Shown: positions 7,062 through 14,642 of the stretch, one piece after another
How positions within the stretch are numbered: position 1 is the first letter of the stretch
How the letters are laid out: each line of letters starts with the position of its first letter
NCBI GenBank assembly: GCA_946612575.1
Contig: CAMOEU010000002.1
Coordinates: forward strand, 1 to 19,003
Length of the DNA: 19,003 nt
Reading direction: 5' to 3'
DNA from: an uncultured Clostridia bacterium
Lineage (GTDB): Bacteria > Bacillota > Clostridia > Christensenellales > UBA1242
Position numbers and translations under genes: made by a program
Notes under the pieces: generated by a model
What the model was told of the DNA's origin: nothing
Databases searched by the model: none
What the model saw: the letters and a program-made list of their open reading frames with translations, nothing else

Positions 7062-7508
7062 TTATTCTATTTCGATTTTTCCGCCTGCTTTCTCAACTTT
7101 TTCGATAGCAGATTTTGTAGCTTTTGCAGCCTTAATTGTCAAAGGTTTTGTAAGTGTTCCGTTTCCCAAAACTTTAAGACCATAAGGTTGTCTTTTTCCA
7201 ACAACTCTGTATTCATACAAAAGTTCTTCTGTAATAACAGTGTTTGCATCAAAAATTTCAAGGTCGCCAACATTTACTGTTGAATATACCTTTTTGAAAT
7301 TATAATTGTTGAACCCACGAATAGGAACTTTTCTAACAAGTGGAATATTTCCGCCTTCAAATCCAGGCTTAACACCGCCGCCACTTCTTGACCATTGTCC
7401 TTTTTGACCTTTACCAGAAGTTTTTCCGATGCCTGAACCGATACCACGACCAACTCTAACTTTTTTTGTTGTAGAACCTTCAGCTGGTCTAAGATTTTCT
7501 AATTTCAT
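7062..7508 (-). CDS. rplO: 50S ribosomal protein L15
   Basis: L15 is an early-to-mid assembly protein whose extended N-terminus penetrates 23S rRNA. The 148-residue protein shows the glycine-rich basic N-terminal stretch (RVGRGIGSGIGKTSGKGQKGQ, about residues 18-38), then SRSGGGVKPGFEGGNIPLVRKVPIRGF and a globular C-terminal half ending in KAGGKIEIE. The ATG follows TAAGGAG by about 5 bases; that ribosome site includes the stop of rpmD. Confidence 0.98.
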   Translation of the reverse strand: MKLENLRPAEGSTTKKVRVGRGIGSGIGKTSGKGQKGQWSRSGGGVKPGFEGGNIPLVRKVPIRGFNNYNFKKVYSTVNVGDLEIFDANTVITEELLYEYRVVGKRQPYGLKVLGNGTLTKPLTIKAAKATKSAIEKVEKAGGKIEIE

Positions 7509-7517
7509 AATCGCTCC

Positions 7518-7706
7518 TTATTCTTCTACCACTTCAACCAAGTGTCTTACATGGAACAAACTTCCACGGATACTTGCATTGTCTGGCAAAATTCTAGTTT
7601 GATTAAGTTTCTTGAATCCAAGAGCTTTCATAATTTCAGCTTGCTTCTTGTTGTAGCCAATAACACTTCTTGTCCAAGTAACTTTCAATGTTTTTTCTTT
7701 TTTCAC
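7518..7706 (-). CDS. rpmD: 50S ribosomal protein L30
   Basis: L30 is a small beta-alpha-beta protein of the large subunit. The 62 residues include KVTWTRSVIGYNKKQAEIMKALGF and the family Leu/Asn region KLNQTRILPDNASIRG, ending in VRHLVEVVEE. The start is GTG (7706), placed 5 bases after a GGAGGG site, the only good start here. Its location between rpsE and rplO is standard for Bacillota. Confidence 0.97.
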   Translation of the reverse strand: MKKEKTLKVTWTRSVIGYNKKQAEIMKALGFKKLNQTRILPDNASIRGSLFHVRHLVEVVEE

Positions 7707-7718
7707 GATGCCCTCCGA

Positions 7719-8282
7719 TTAAATTTCTTCTGGCTTTTTGCCACGACGAGCGGCAATTTCTTCTCTTGTTTTAAGAGCAAGAAGCCCATTCATTGTTGCA
7801 CGAACAACATTTATTCTGTTTGTTGAACCGTGAATCTTTGTGACGATGTTTTTTACACCGGCAACTTCCAAAACAGCTCTGGCAGCACCACCGGCAATAA
7901 CTCCGTGACCTTCTTCAGCAGGAAGCATAAGAATGTTTGTTGAACCGTACTTTCCAACAACTTCGTGTGGGATTGTTCCGTTTACAACAGCAACTTTTCT
8001 CATTGCTTTCTTAGCAACAACTGATGCTTTATCAATAGCATTAGGAACTTCACCGGCTTTACCGATTCCCATTCCTACATTACCCTTGCCATCTCCAAGA
8101 ACAACAAGAGCAGAGAAACGCATAGTTCTTCCACCTTTAACAACCTTTGTGACTCTTCTAACATGAACAAGTCTCTTGTCCATACCATCATCAACTCTTA
8201 CAGGTTTTGAGTTTCTTTCACGACGATTGTTTTGAGGTTTTTTGTTTTCTTCTTTTTTAATATCCTTTACTTCTTCAGCCAT
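7719..8282 (-). CDS. rpsE: 30S ribosomal protein S5, with charged N-terminal extension
   Basis: S5 lies at the mRNA entry side of the 30S subunit and contributes to decoding accuracy and mRNA unwinding. The double-stranded-RNA-binding-like domain starts around residue 35 (RLVHVRRVTKVVKGGRTMRFSALVVLGD) and continues through GNVGMGIGKAGEVPNAIDKA; the C-terminal domain has PAEEGHGVIAGGAARAVLEVAG near 120-140. It is 187 residues against about 166 for Bacillus subtilis, the extra being a Lys/Glu/Asn/Arg-rich N-terminus of roughly 25 residues, probably disordered. TAGGAGG lies 5 bases before the ATG, which supports the long start. Confidence 0.97.
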   Translation of the reverse strand: MAEEVKDIKKEENKKPQNNRRERNSKPVRVDDGMDKRLVHVRRVTKVVKGGRTMRFSALVVLGDGKGNVGMGIGKAGEVPNAIDKASVVAKKAMRKVAVVNGTIPHEVVGKYGSTNILMLPAEEGHGVIAGGAARAVLEVAGVKNIVTKIHGSTNRINVVRATMNGLLALKTREEIAARRGKKPEEI

Positions 8283-8291
8283 ACGATCCTC

Positions 8292-8660
8292 CTAAAATTC
8301 AAGTCCAGCAGATCTTGCACCATCTGCAACTGCTTGAACTCTTCCTGTATAAAGGTATCCACCTCTGTCAAAAACAACTTCTTTAACTTTCTTTGCTTTT
8401 GCTCTCTTTCCAACAACTTCACCAACAATTTTTGCGGCTTCAGTTTTTGTCTTTCCTTTGATAAGTTCTGCAACTTCTTTGTCAAGTGTAGAAGCAGAAG
8501 CAAGAGTTGTTCCCTTTGTGTCGTCAATAACTTGAGCATAGATGTTGTTCAAACTTCTGTAAACACAAAGTCTTGGTCTTTCAGTTGTTCCTGAAACAAT
8601 GTTTCTTACTCTTTTATGACGAACAATTCTATCTTTGTTTTTATCTTTAACATTGATCAT
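8292..8660 (-). CDS. rplR: 50S ribosomal protein L18
   Basis: L18 binds 5S rRNA and, with L5, attaches it to the central protuberance. The 122-residue protein carries RHKRVRNIVSGTTERPRLCVYRSLNNIYAQVIDD (residues about 14-47), the basic segment and beta start of the family, and ends in FDRGGYLYTGRVQAVADGARSAGLEF, the diagnostic C-terminus. A GGAG site sits 8 bases before the ATG. The gene lies between rplF and rpsE. Confidence 0.98.
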   Translation of the reverse strand: MINVKDKNKDRIVRHKRVRNIVSGTTERPRLCVYRSLNNIYAQVIDDTKGTTLASASTLDKEVAELIKGKTKTEAAKIVGEVVGKRAKAKKVKEVVFDRGGYLYTGRVQAVADGARSAGLEF

Positions 8661-8675
8661 TGTCTATTCTCCTTT

Positions 8676-9215
8676 CTACTTCTTACCCTTAGCAGCCTTT
8701 CCGACTTTTCTAACAAGTTTTTCACCATCAACATGGATTCCATAACCATGATATGGTTCGTAAGGTCTCTTTGCCCTTACATTTGCACAAAATTGACCAA
8801 CTTTTTGTTTATCAATTCCAGAAACAAGGATTTCTGTCGCTGATGGACAAGAAACTTTAAGGTCAGCAGGAATAACAACTTCAACTTGGTGAGATAATCC
8901 AAGTGACATAACAAGTTTGTTTCCTGATACTTGTGCTTTATAACCAACTCCGGCAATAACAAGTTTCTTTTCCCAGCCTTTTGAAACACCAATAACCATA
9001 TTGTTTACAAGTGCTCTAGCAAGACCTTGTTTTGCATTCAAGTTTGGATCTTCATATGTGAAGTGAACTCCATTGTCCTTCACTTCTGTCTTGACACCTT
9101 TGTCAACGACTTGTTTGAGAGTTCCCTTTGAACCAGTAATTGTGATTTCATCACCCTTTCTGTCAAAAGTCACACCATTTTCAAGTTTAACTGGTTTATT
9201 TCCTATTCTTGACAT
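8676..9215 (-). CDS. rplF: 50S ribosomal protein L6
   Basis: L6 contacts the sarcin-ricin loop region near the factor-binding site. Its 179 residues form the two tandem repeats of the family: MSRIGNKPVKLENGVTF ... in the first half and AGVGYKAQVSGNKLVMSLGLSH from about residue 88, then the signature RAKRPYEPYHGYGIHVDGEKLVRKVGKAAKGKK at the end. The C-terminal signature is the strongest evidence. GGAGGT lies about 7 bases before the ATG and overlaps the rpsH stop region. Confidence 0.98.
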   Translation of the reverse strand: MSRIGNKPVKLENGVTFDRKGDEITITGSKGTLKQVVDKGVKTEVKDNGVHFTYEDPNLNAKQGLARALVNNMVIGVSKGWEKKLVIAGVGYKAQVSGNKLVMSLGLSHQVEVVIPADLKVSCPSATEILVSGIDKQKVGQFCANVRAKRPYEPYHGYGIHVDGEKLVRKVGKAAKGKK

Positions 9216-9225
9216 TTCTTACCTC

Positions 9226-9624
9226 CTACCATACATAGGCAAGAACTTCGCCACCAACATTCAAAGATCTAGCAACTCTATCAGTCACAATACCTTTGTT
9301 TGTTGAAATAATTGCGATTCCAAGCCCACTAATAACTTTTGGAAGATTGTCTTTGTCAGAATAAATACGAAGACCAGGTTTTGAAATTCTCTTCAATCCT
9401 TGAATTACACTTTGTCCATTTTGGTCATATTTAAGAGTGACAGCAATATTCTTAAATGAACCAGCATCTACAAGTTTGTATTCAACGATATATCCTTCTT
9501 CCAAGAGAATTCTTGCAATTTCCATTTTTTCTTTTGATGCAGGAATTTCAACAGTCTTATGTTTTGCACTAATTGCATTACGAAGACGAGTCAACATATC
9601 TGCGATTGGATCTGTAACAAACAT
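9226..9624 (-). CDS. rpsH: 30S ribosomal protein S8
   Basis: S8 binds the central domain of 16S rRNA (helix 21 region) and is an assembly protein. The 132 residues open with TDPIADMLTRLRNAISAKHKTVEIPASKEK, highly typical, and end with GIVTDRVARSLNVGGEVLAYVW. In Escherichia coli S8 represses the spc operon by binding at the rplE start; I did not find an obvious S8-site mimic around rplE here. The start is 6-8 bases after AAGGAGGAG. Confidence 0.98.
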   Translation of the reverse strand: MFVTDPIADMLTRLRNAISAKHKTVEIPASKEKMEIARILLEEGYIVEYKLVDAGSFKNIAVTLKYDQNGQSVIQGLKRISKPGLRIYSDKDNLPKVISGLGIAIISTNKGIVTDRVARSLNVGGEVLAYVW

Positions 9625-9634
9625 AATCTCCTCC

Positions 9635-9820
9635 TTACCAACTTGACTTTTTCACGCCAGGAATTTCCCCGCGGTTAGCCATTTCTCTAAAACAAATTCT
9701 GCAAATTCCATACTTTCTAAGCACAGCATGTGGTCTTCCACAGATAGAACAACGAGTGTATTCTCTTGACTTATACTTAGGTTCTCTTTTTTGTTTTGCA
9801 ATCAATGATTTCTTTGCCAT
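9635..9820 (-). CDS. rpsN: 30S ribosomal protein S14 type Z (zinc-binding)
   Basis: S14 sits in the 30S head. This is the short 61-residue zinc form found in many Gram-positives, with a Cys-x2-Cys ... Cys-x2-Cys ribbon (RCSICGRPH then GICRICFREMA) and the conserved end GEIPGVKKSSW. I place the start at the ATG at 9820, preceded by AGGAGGA, and not at an in-frame codon 11 residues upstream, because the ribosome site would otherwise fall inside the gene. Many Bacillota also carry a cysteine-free S14 for zinc shortage; none is in this window. Confidence 0.98.
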   Translation of the reverse strand: MAKKSLIAKQKREPKYKSREYTRCSICGRPHAVLRKYGICRICFREMANRGEIPGVKKSSW

Positions 9821-9830
9821 ACAAGTCCTC

Positions 9831-10382
9831 CTATCTATTGAAAGGCATACCAAGTGCCTTCAAAAGTGCTTTTGCTTCTGCATCAGTCTTTGCAGTAGTA
9901 ATGAAAGCGATATCAAGACCTCTAATCTTTTCCACTTTATCATAAGAGATTTCTGGGAAAATAAGTTGTTCTTTGATACCCATTGCATAGTTTCCTTTTC
10001 CGTCAAAAGACTTGTCTGAAACTCCTCTGAAGTCTCTCACTCTTGGAAGAGCGATAGCAACGAGCTTGTCGAAGAATTCATACATTCTCTTTCCACGAAG
10101 AGTCACTTTAGCACCGATCTTCATTCCTGCTCTAACTTTGAAGTTTGAAATAGCCTTCTTTGCTTTTGTAGCAACAGGTTTTTGACCAGCAATAAGTGTC
10201 AATTCATCAACAGCGACATTAAAACTCTTTGAATTGTCTTTAACATCACCAAGTCCCATATTAAGAACAATCTTAACAAGTTTTGGAACTTCGTTTACAT
10301 TTTTATATCCAAACTCTTTGATAAGAGCAGGAACAACTTCTTCTTTATAGTATTTAGCTGTTTGGTTTTGTTCTTTCATCAT
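9831..10382 (-). CDS. rplE: 50S ribosomal protein L5
   Basis: L5 binds 5S rRNA and contacts the P-site tRNA and S13. The 183-residue protein has the family sequences VPKLVKIVLNMGLGDVKDNSK around residues 33-53, GQKPVATKAKKAISNFKVR around 70-88, LRGKRMYEFFDKLV and LPRVRDFRGVS, and a typical end. Three starts compete: GTG at 10388, ATG at 10382 and ATG at 10379. The ribosome site AAGGG overlaps the rplX stop and leaves 5 bases to 10382 and 8 to 10379, but is too near 10388. I chose 10382; 10379 is equally possible. Confidence 0.97.
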   Translation of the reverse strand: MMKEQNQTAKYYKEEVVPALIKEFGYKNVNEVPKLVKIVLNMGLGDVKDNSKSFNVAVDELTLIAGQKPVATKAKKAISNFKVRAGMKIGAKVTLRGKRMYEFFDKLVAIALPRVRDFRGVSDKSFDGKGNYAMGIKEQLIFPEISYDKVEKIRGLDIAFITTAKTDAEAKALLKALGMPFNR

Positions 10383-10390
10383 TTCCACCC

Positions 10391-10837
10391 TTATGCTTCT
10401 GTTTTAGCAGTTGCAGTTTTTTTCGACTTTTGTGTTGCAGTTTTTTCACTGCTTTTCTTTTCTGTTGTTTCGGCAGTCTTTACAGTCTTCTTTGTTTCCT
10501 TCTTTACTGCTTTAGCAAATTCTTTGTCAAGAGAAGCTTTACACTTTTTGCAAGTTCTTACTTTCTTTCCATCAACTTCGCTGTGAGCAATTCTTGTAGC
10601 CTTTCCACAAGAAGGACAAACTACCATAACATTTGATGCTTCAATTGGAGCATTCTTTTTGATGATTTGTGATTTTTCATCTTGTTTTCTTGCTTTTTGA
10701 TGCTTTGTGACAATGTTTACTCCATCAACTAACACTCTGTTATTTTTTGAAGAAACTTCTGTCACTTTGCCTGTTTTGCCTTTTTCTTTTCCAGCAATAA
10801 CAACAACATTATCACCTTTTTTGATTGATGTGCTCAT
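10391..10837 (-). CDS. rplX: 50S ribosomal protein L24 with zinc ribbon and Lys/Thr/Ala-rich tail
   Basis: L24 is one of the two initiators of 50S assembly and lies near the tunnel exit. Residues 6-45 hold the KOW motif (KGDNVVVIAGKEKGKTGKVTEV). The C-terminal part of the core keeps two cysteine pairs, Cys74-x2-Cys77 and Cys96-x2-Cys99, a zinc ribbon found in part of the L24 family. After the usual end near residue 107, about 40 extra residues follow, made almost only of Lys, Thr, Ala, Glu, Ser and Gln. The tail is continuous with the frame and is followed directly by the rplE ribosome site, so it is genuine coding sequence. Such tails are usually disordered. It could contact tunnel-exit ligands or rRNA, but that is inference. 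Confidence 0.96.
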   Translation of the reverse strand: MSTSIKKGDNVVVIAGKEKGKTGKVTEVSSKNNRVLVDGVNIVTKHQKARKQDEKSQIIKKNAPIEASNVMVVCPSCGKATRIAHSEVDGKKVRTCKKCKASLDKEFAKAVKKETKKTVKTAETTEKKSSEKTATQKSKKTATAKTEA

Positions 10838-10852
10838 CTACAATTTCTCCTT

Positions 10853-11221
10853 TTAAATAACTTCTGGAGCAAGAGAAATAATTTTCATATAACCTTTGTC
10901 ACGAAGTTCTCTTGCAATAGGTCCAAACACACGAGTGCCTTTTGGTTGTTTTTGATTATCGATAATTACTGCTGCATTATCATCAAAACGGATATGTGAA
11001 CCATCGGCTCTGTTCAAACCTTTTGTAGTTCTTACAACAACAGCCTTAACTACATCACCTTTCTTAACACTTCCACCAGGAATAGCCTTTTTTACTGAAG
11101 CAACGATAACATCACCAATGTTTCCGCTTCTTCTGAAAGATCCGCCAAGAACTCTGATGCACATAATTTCTTTAGCACCTGTATTGTCAGCAACTTTAAG
11201 TCTTGTTTGAGGTTGTACCAT
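10853..11221 (-). CDS. rplN: 50S ribosomal protein L14
   Basis: L14 contributes to intersubunit bridges and is the docking surface for the silencing factor RsfS. At 122 residues it is the standard length. It begins MVQPQTRLKVADNTGAKEI and contains CIRVLGGSFRRSGNIGDVIV, KKGDVVKAVVVRT, RFDDNAAVIID and GTRVFGPIARELRDKGYMKIISLAPEVI, all strongly conserved. AAGGTGG precedes the ATG. It follows rpsQ by 12 bases. Confidence 0.98.
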   Translation of the reverse strand: MVQPQTRLKVADNTGAKEIMCIRVLGGSFRRSGNIGDVIVASVKKAIPGGSVKKGDVVKAVVVRTTKGLNRADGSHIRFDDNAAVIIDNQKQPKGTRVFGPIARELRDKGYMKIISLAPEVI

Positions 11222-11233
11222 AATCCACCTTCC

Positions 11234-11494
11234 TTATTTAGCCTTTTCAACGATTTTAACTACTCTGTGGTATTTGTCTTTTGAGAGTGGTCTTGTTTCC
11301 ATAATCACTACTGTATCGCCAATTCCACATTCGTTCTTTTCGTCGTGTGCTTTGAATTTCTTTGATTTTTTAACGACTTTTTTAGTTCTAGGGTCTTTAA
11401 CATTGTAAGACACTTTAACAACAACAGTTTTGTCCATGCTATTGCTTACAACAACACCTTGTCTTTCTGCTCTTAAGTTTCTAGTTTCTTCCAT
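11234..11494 (-). CDS. rpsQ: 30S ribosomal protein S17
   Basis: S17 is an OB-fold protein that binds helix 11 of 16S rRNA. From the ATG at 11494 it has 86 residues, the normal size: RAERQGVVVSNSMDKTVVV, KHDEKNECGIGDTVVIMETRPLSKDKYHRVV-like sequence and a basic end. A longer frame starting at 11551 exists, but GGAGGGG lies 6 bases before 11494, so the shorter start is right. It overlaps the 3' end of rpmC by 14 bases, which implies coupled translation. Confidence 0.97.
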   Translation of the reverse strand: MEETRNLRAERQGVVVSNSMDKTVVVKVSYNVKDPRTKKVVKKSKKFKAHDEKNECGIGDTVVIMETRPLSKDKYHRVVKIVEKAK

Positions 11495-11699
11495 TGTTAT
11501 CCCCTCCGTTTGCAATTTGTTTTGCTCTGATAGCAGTTTGAACTCTAGCAATTTCTCTTCTTACATTTCTGATTGCAAGTGGATTTGCCAAGTTTCTTGT
11601 AGCATTCGAAAAACGAAGATTAAAGAGTTCAGTTTTAAGTTCTTTAAGTCTTACATTCAATTGCTCGATGCTTAATGATTTAATTTCTTCATTCTTCAT
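11481..11699 (-). CDS. rpmC: 50S ribosomal protein L29
   Basis: L29 is a small two-helix protein at the tunnel exit, next to L23, where trigger factor and SRP dock. The 72 residues include the family core LRFSNATRNLANPLAIRNVRREIARVQTAI. The start codon overlaps the rplP stop by one base (TAATG). Its C-terminal codons overlap rpsQ. The order rplP-rpmC-rpsQ is universal in bacteria. Confidence 0.97.
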   Translation of the reverse strand: MKNEEIKSLSIEQLNVRLKELKTELFNLRFSNATRNLANPLAIRNVRREIARVQTAIRAKQIANGGDNNGRN

Positions 11700-12136
11700 T
11701 ATTCTTCACCGCCTTCTACGACAGTAGTTTCTTCTTTCTTAATGAATTTTGTCTTGCAAGGAAGTTTGTTGCCAGCAAGTCTCAAAGCTTCTCTAGCCAT
11801 TGCTTCACTTACACCTTCAATTTCAAAAAGAACTCTGCCAGGTTTTACTACTGCAACCCAGAATTCTGGATTTCCCTTACCAGAACCCATACGAGTGTCA
11901 GCAGGTTTCTTTGTTACAGGCTTGTCTGGGAAAATCTTAATCCAAACTTTTCCACCTCTTTTGATGTATCTTGTAAGAGCGATACGAGCGGCTTCAATTT
12001 GGTTTGATTTGATCCAACAAGGTTCTGTTGCAATCATTCCGAATGTTCCGTATGCAAGAGTGTTTCCTCTCATTGCCTTACCCTTCATTCTTCCTCTTTG
12101 CACTTTTCTTCTTTTAACTCTCTTAGGCATTAACAT
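11699..12136 (-). CDS. rplP: 50S ribosomal protein L16
   Basis: L16 helps to form the A-site tRNA channel and contacts 5S and 23S rRNA. The 145-residue protein begins MLMPKRVKRRKVQRGRMKGKA and contains GGKVWIKIFPDKPVTKKPADTRMGSGKG and VAVVKPGRVLFEIEGVSEAMAREALRLAGNKLP. I keep the first ATG (12136) because related proteins begin with M-L-(L/M)-P-K-R-V-K and GGAGG lies 9 bases upstream; the ATG two codons later is the alternative. It overlaps the end of rpsC by 14 bases. Confidence 0.97.
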   Translation of the reverse strand: MLMPKRVKRRKVQRGRMKGKAMRGNTLAYGTFGMIATEPCWIKSNQIEAARIALTRYIKRGGKVWIKIFPDKPVTKKPADTRMGSGKGNPEFWVAVVKPGRVLFEIEGVSEAMAREALRLAGNKLPCKTKFIKKEETTVVEGGEE

Positions 12137-12800
12137 TGTTCTTGTCCTCCTTTATGGATTGTTTAGACAAAATCTCGCCTTTGTAGATCCAGCATTTGAT
12201 TCCAAGTTTTCCATAGTTTGTGTATGCTGCAGTTTCTGCATAGTCAATGTCAGCACGGAGTGTGTGAAGTGGCAAACTTCCTTCCATATACTTTTCAGTT
12301 CTGGCAATTGTGTTTGCTCCATCAATAACACCACTAACTTGAACTTTGCATCCCTTTGCACCAGACTTCATAACTCTTTGAATAGCTTGTTTCAAAGCTC
12401 TTCTCCAAGCAACTCTCTTTTCAAGTTGTTGAGCGATTGAGTCAGCAACGAGTGTTGCATCAAGGTCAGGTTTTTTAACTTCTTTAACATTCAAAACAAG
12501 GTTTTTAACAGGACGAACAAGTTTTAAAAGTTCTTTCTTAATTTGTTCAATTCCAGAACCTTTTGTTCCGATAATCATACCAGGTTTTCCTGTGTAGATG
12601 TCAATTTGAAGTTTGTTTTCTGTTCTTTTGATTTCAACTTCTGAGATTCCTGCAGAAGCATGTTTTTTCTTAAAGTATTCTCTAATATCATAGTCTTCTT
12701 TAAGATTTGCGGCAAAATTTTGTTTGTTTGCAAACCATGTAGATTGCCAGTCTTTGTTTATTCCAAGTCTAAGACCATTTGGATTGACTTTTTGTCCCAT
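12123..12800 (-). CDS. rpsC: 30S ribosomal protein S3
   Basis: S3 lines the mRNA entry channel of the 30S head together with S4 and S5. Its 225 residues start MGQKVNPNGLRLGI, hold a KH type 2 domain with the GTKG loop at 78-81 (GMIIGTKGSGIEQIKKEL), and a C-terminal domain with VSGVIDGANTIARTEKYMEGSLPLHTLRADIDYA and a final TNYGKLGIKCWIYKGEI. The ATG shares one base with the rplV stop (TAATG), and AAGGAGG sits inside the end of rplV. Confidence 0.98.
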   Translation of the reverse strand: MGQKVNPNGLRLGINKDWQSTWFANKQNFAANLKEDYDIREYFKKKHASAGISEVEIKRTENKLQIDIYTGKPGMIIGTKGSGIEQIKKELLKLVRPVKNLVLNVKEVKKPDLDATLVADSIAQQLEKRVAWRRALKQAIQRVMKSGAKGCKVQVSGVIDGANTIARTEKYMEGSLPLHTLRADIDYAETAAYTNYGKLGIKCWIYKGEILSKQSIKEDKNNVNA

Positions 12801-13195
12801 TATTTTGCCTCCTTCAACTCGTCAAGGATGATTGTGATATGACAAGTTTTCTTTAAAATTCTATCCGCTCTTCCTCTTGCTCTGAAAGATATTCTCTTCA
12901 TAAGTGAGCCAGATGTTGAATAACATTCCGCAACATAAAGATTGTCAGAAGAAAGACCTTTGTTGTTTTCAGCATTTGCAATTGCACTCTTCAAAACTTT
13001 GAGAGATTCAGCAGCACCTGCTTGTGGCATATATGTCAAAATTGCAACAGCTTCATTAGCTTTCTTTCCTCTGATGTTGTCAAGAACGATTCTAACTTTT
13101 GACGAACTCATACGGATATCTTTTGCTACAGCATAAGGACGATTGTCTTTGTTTGCAGCTCTTTTTTCAGCTTTTTGTCTAATTCTTGTAGCCAT
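12800..13195 (-). CDS. rplV: 50S ribosomal protein L22
   Basis: L22 touches all 23S rRNA domains and its beta-hairpin lines the exit tunnel at the constriction with L4. At 131 residues it is about 15-20 longer than the shortest bacterial forms because of a basic N-terminal stretch (ATRIRQKAEKRAANKDNRP). The core RMSSSKVRIVLDNIRGKKANEAVAIL is clear. The usual hairpin region (SLMKRISFRARGRADRILKKTCHITIIL) follows from about residue 94. GGAGAAG precedes the ATG. Confidence 0.97.
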   Translation of the reverse strand: MATRIRQKAEKRAANKDNRPYAVAKDIRMSSSKVRIVLDNIRGKKANEAVAILTYMPQAGAAESLKVLKSAIANAENNKGLSSDNLYVAECYSTSGSLMKRISFRARGRADRILKKTCHITIILDELKEAK

Positions 13196-13205
13196 CTTTC
13201 TTCTC

Positions 13206-13484
13206 CTAGTTCATTTTTGCGGCTTTCTTTTGGCCCGCATGACCTTTAAATGTTCTTGTTAAAGCAAATTCACCAAGCTTATGTCCAACCATATCAGATG
13301 TCACATAAACAGGGATATGCTTTTTACCATTATGAACAGCAAATGTAAAACCGATAAATTCTGGATAGATTGTAGAACCTCTTGACCAAGTCTTTATAGG
13401 TTTCTTAACACCGCTTTCAGTCATAGCCAATACTTTTTTCATAAGTCTAGCACTTACATATGGCTTTTTAACTTCTTTACTCAT
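13206..13484 (-). CDS. rpsS: 30S ribosomal protein S19
   Basis: S19 pairs with S13 in the 30S head near A-site tRNA. The 92-residue protein has SRGSTIYPEFIGFTFAVHNGKKHIPVYVTSDMVGHKLGEFALTRTFKGH, the highly conserved core, from about residue 34. The N-terminus (KKPYVSARLMKKV) differs somewhat from the common KKGPFVD(D/E)HLLKKV, replacing Gly-Pro-Phe with Pro-Tyr, but is still in register. A very strong GGGAGGGG site precedes the ATG. It lies between rplB and rplV. Confidence 0.98.
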   Translation of the reverse strand: MSKEVKKPYVSARLMKKVLAMTESGVKKPIKTWSRGSTIYPEFIGFTFAVHNGKKHIPVYVTSDMVGHKLGEFALTRTFKGHAGQKKAAKMN

Positions 13485-13498
13485 TTAAGCACCCCTCC

Positions 13499-14326
13499 CT
13501 AATTTACTCTCTTAACCATCAAACGGTTAGATTTGTTTTTCTTCTTTCTTGTCTTAAGACCAAGAGCAGGTTTACCCCAAGGTGTGACAGGAGCCTTCTT
13601 ACCGATAGGACTCTTACCTTCACCACCGCCGTGTGGGTGATCGTTAGGGTTCATAACAACACCACGGACAGTAGGTCTAACACCCATATGTCTCTTTCTT
13701 CCAGCCTTACCAATTGAAACAAGTTCGTGATCAAGATTTCCAACTGTTCCGATTGTTGCACGGCAAACAAGCAAAACTTTTCTCATTTCGCCTGAAGGAA
13801 GTCTAAGTGTTGCATACTTTCCTTCTTTAGCCATAAGTTGAACTTCAGCACCAGCAGAACGAGCAAGTTGTCCACCCTTCTTTGGTTCAAGTTCGATATT
13901 GTGGATAAGTGAACCTACAGGGATTTCAGAAAGTGGAAGATTGTTTCCGACTCTGATTTCAGCACCAGTTCCACTCATAAGAATGTCGCCAACTTTAAGT
14001 CCAACAGGAGCGATAATGTATCTCTTTTCTCCATCTTTATAAGAAAGGAGTGCGATATATGCTGTTCTGTTTGGATCATATTCGATAGCAACTACCTTTG
14101 CAGGAATACCATCTTTATTTCTTTTGAAATCGATAATACGATATTTTTGTCTGTTTCCACCACCTTGGTGTCTAACAGTAATTCTTCCCTGAGCATTTCT
14201 TCCAGCATGTTTTTTCTTAACAGCAAGGAGAGATTTTTCAGGTTCTTTCTTTGTCAATTCTTCTGTAGAGAGTTTTGAGTAAAATCTTCTTCCAGCAGAA
14301 GTTGGATTACTTTTTATAATAGCCAT
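13499..14326 (-). CDS. rplB: 50S ribosomal protein L2
   Basis: L2 is one of the most conserved large-subunit proteins and is required for subunit association and peptidyl transferase assembly. The 275 residues hold the OB domain with KRNKDGIPAKVVAIEYDPNRTAYIALL near 68-94 and the SH3-like C-terminal domain. The conserved MNPNDHPHGGGEGKSPIG sequence near residue 225 includes the histidine long discussed for peptidyl transferase function. The basic end KTRKKKNKSNRLMVKR is typical. AGGAGGA precedes the ATG; the gap to rplW is 13 bases. Confidence 0.98.
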   Translation of the reverse strand: MAIIKSNPTSAGRRFYSKLSTEELTKKEPEKSLLAVKKKHAGRNAQGRITVRHQGGGNRQKYRIIDFKRNKDGIPAKVVAIEYDPNRTAYIALLSYKDGEKRYIIAPVGLKVGDILMSGTGAEIRVGNNLPLSEIPVGSLIHNIELEPKKGGQLARSAGAEVQLMAKEGKYATLRLPSGEMRKVLLVCRATIGTVGNLDHELVSIGKAGRKRHMGVRPTVRGVVMNPNDHPHGGGEGKSPIGKKAPVTPWGKPALGLKTRKKKNKSNRLMVKRVN

Positions 14327-14339
14327 TTTCTCCTCCTAA

Positions 14340-14642
14340 TTAAGATAAACTTTCGAAGAATGCAATTGGTTTTGATTTTTCAGTAAGTGTGACAATTGCT
14401 TTTTTATAGTCACTTGTCTTTCCAACTGTTCTTCCTTGTTTTGTGTTTTGAGCCTTCTCGTGACCCTTTACATTGATTGTGTTTACTTTTGCAACTTCAA
14501 CATTAAACATTTTTTCAACTGCTTGTGCAATTTCAACTTTGTTTGATTTCTTGTTTACAACAAAACTGTAAATTTTGTTTTGAATTCCGCTATAACTCTT
14601 TTCTGTGAGAATAGGTCTAATAATTACTTCACTTGCTTCCAT
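14340..14642 (-). CDS. rplW: 50S ribosomal protein L23
   Basis: L23 is the docking site for trigger factor and SRP at the tunnel exit. The 100-residue protein has the family opening EVIIRPILTEKSYSGIQNKIYSFVVNKKSNKVEIAQAVEKMFNVEVAKVNT and the internal loop GRTVGKTSDYKKAIVTL. The start ATG shares one base with the rplD stop (TAATG), so translation is likely to be coupled to rplD. Confidence 0.98.
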   Translation of the reverse strand: MEASEVIIRPILTEKSYSGIQNKIYSFVVNKKSNKVEIAQAVEKMFNVEVAKVNTINVKGHEKAQNTKQGRTVGKTSDYKKAIVTLTEKSKPIAFFESLS

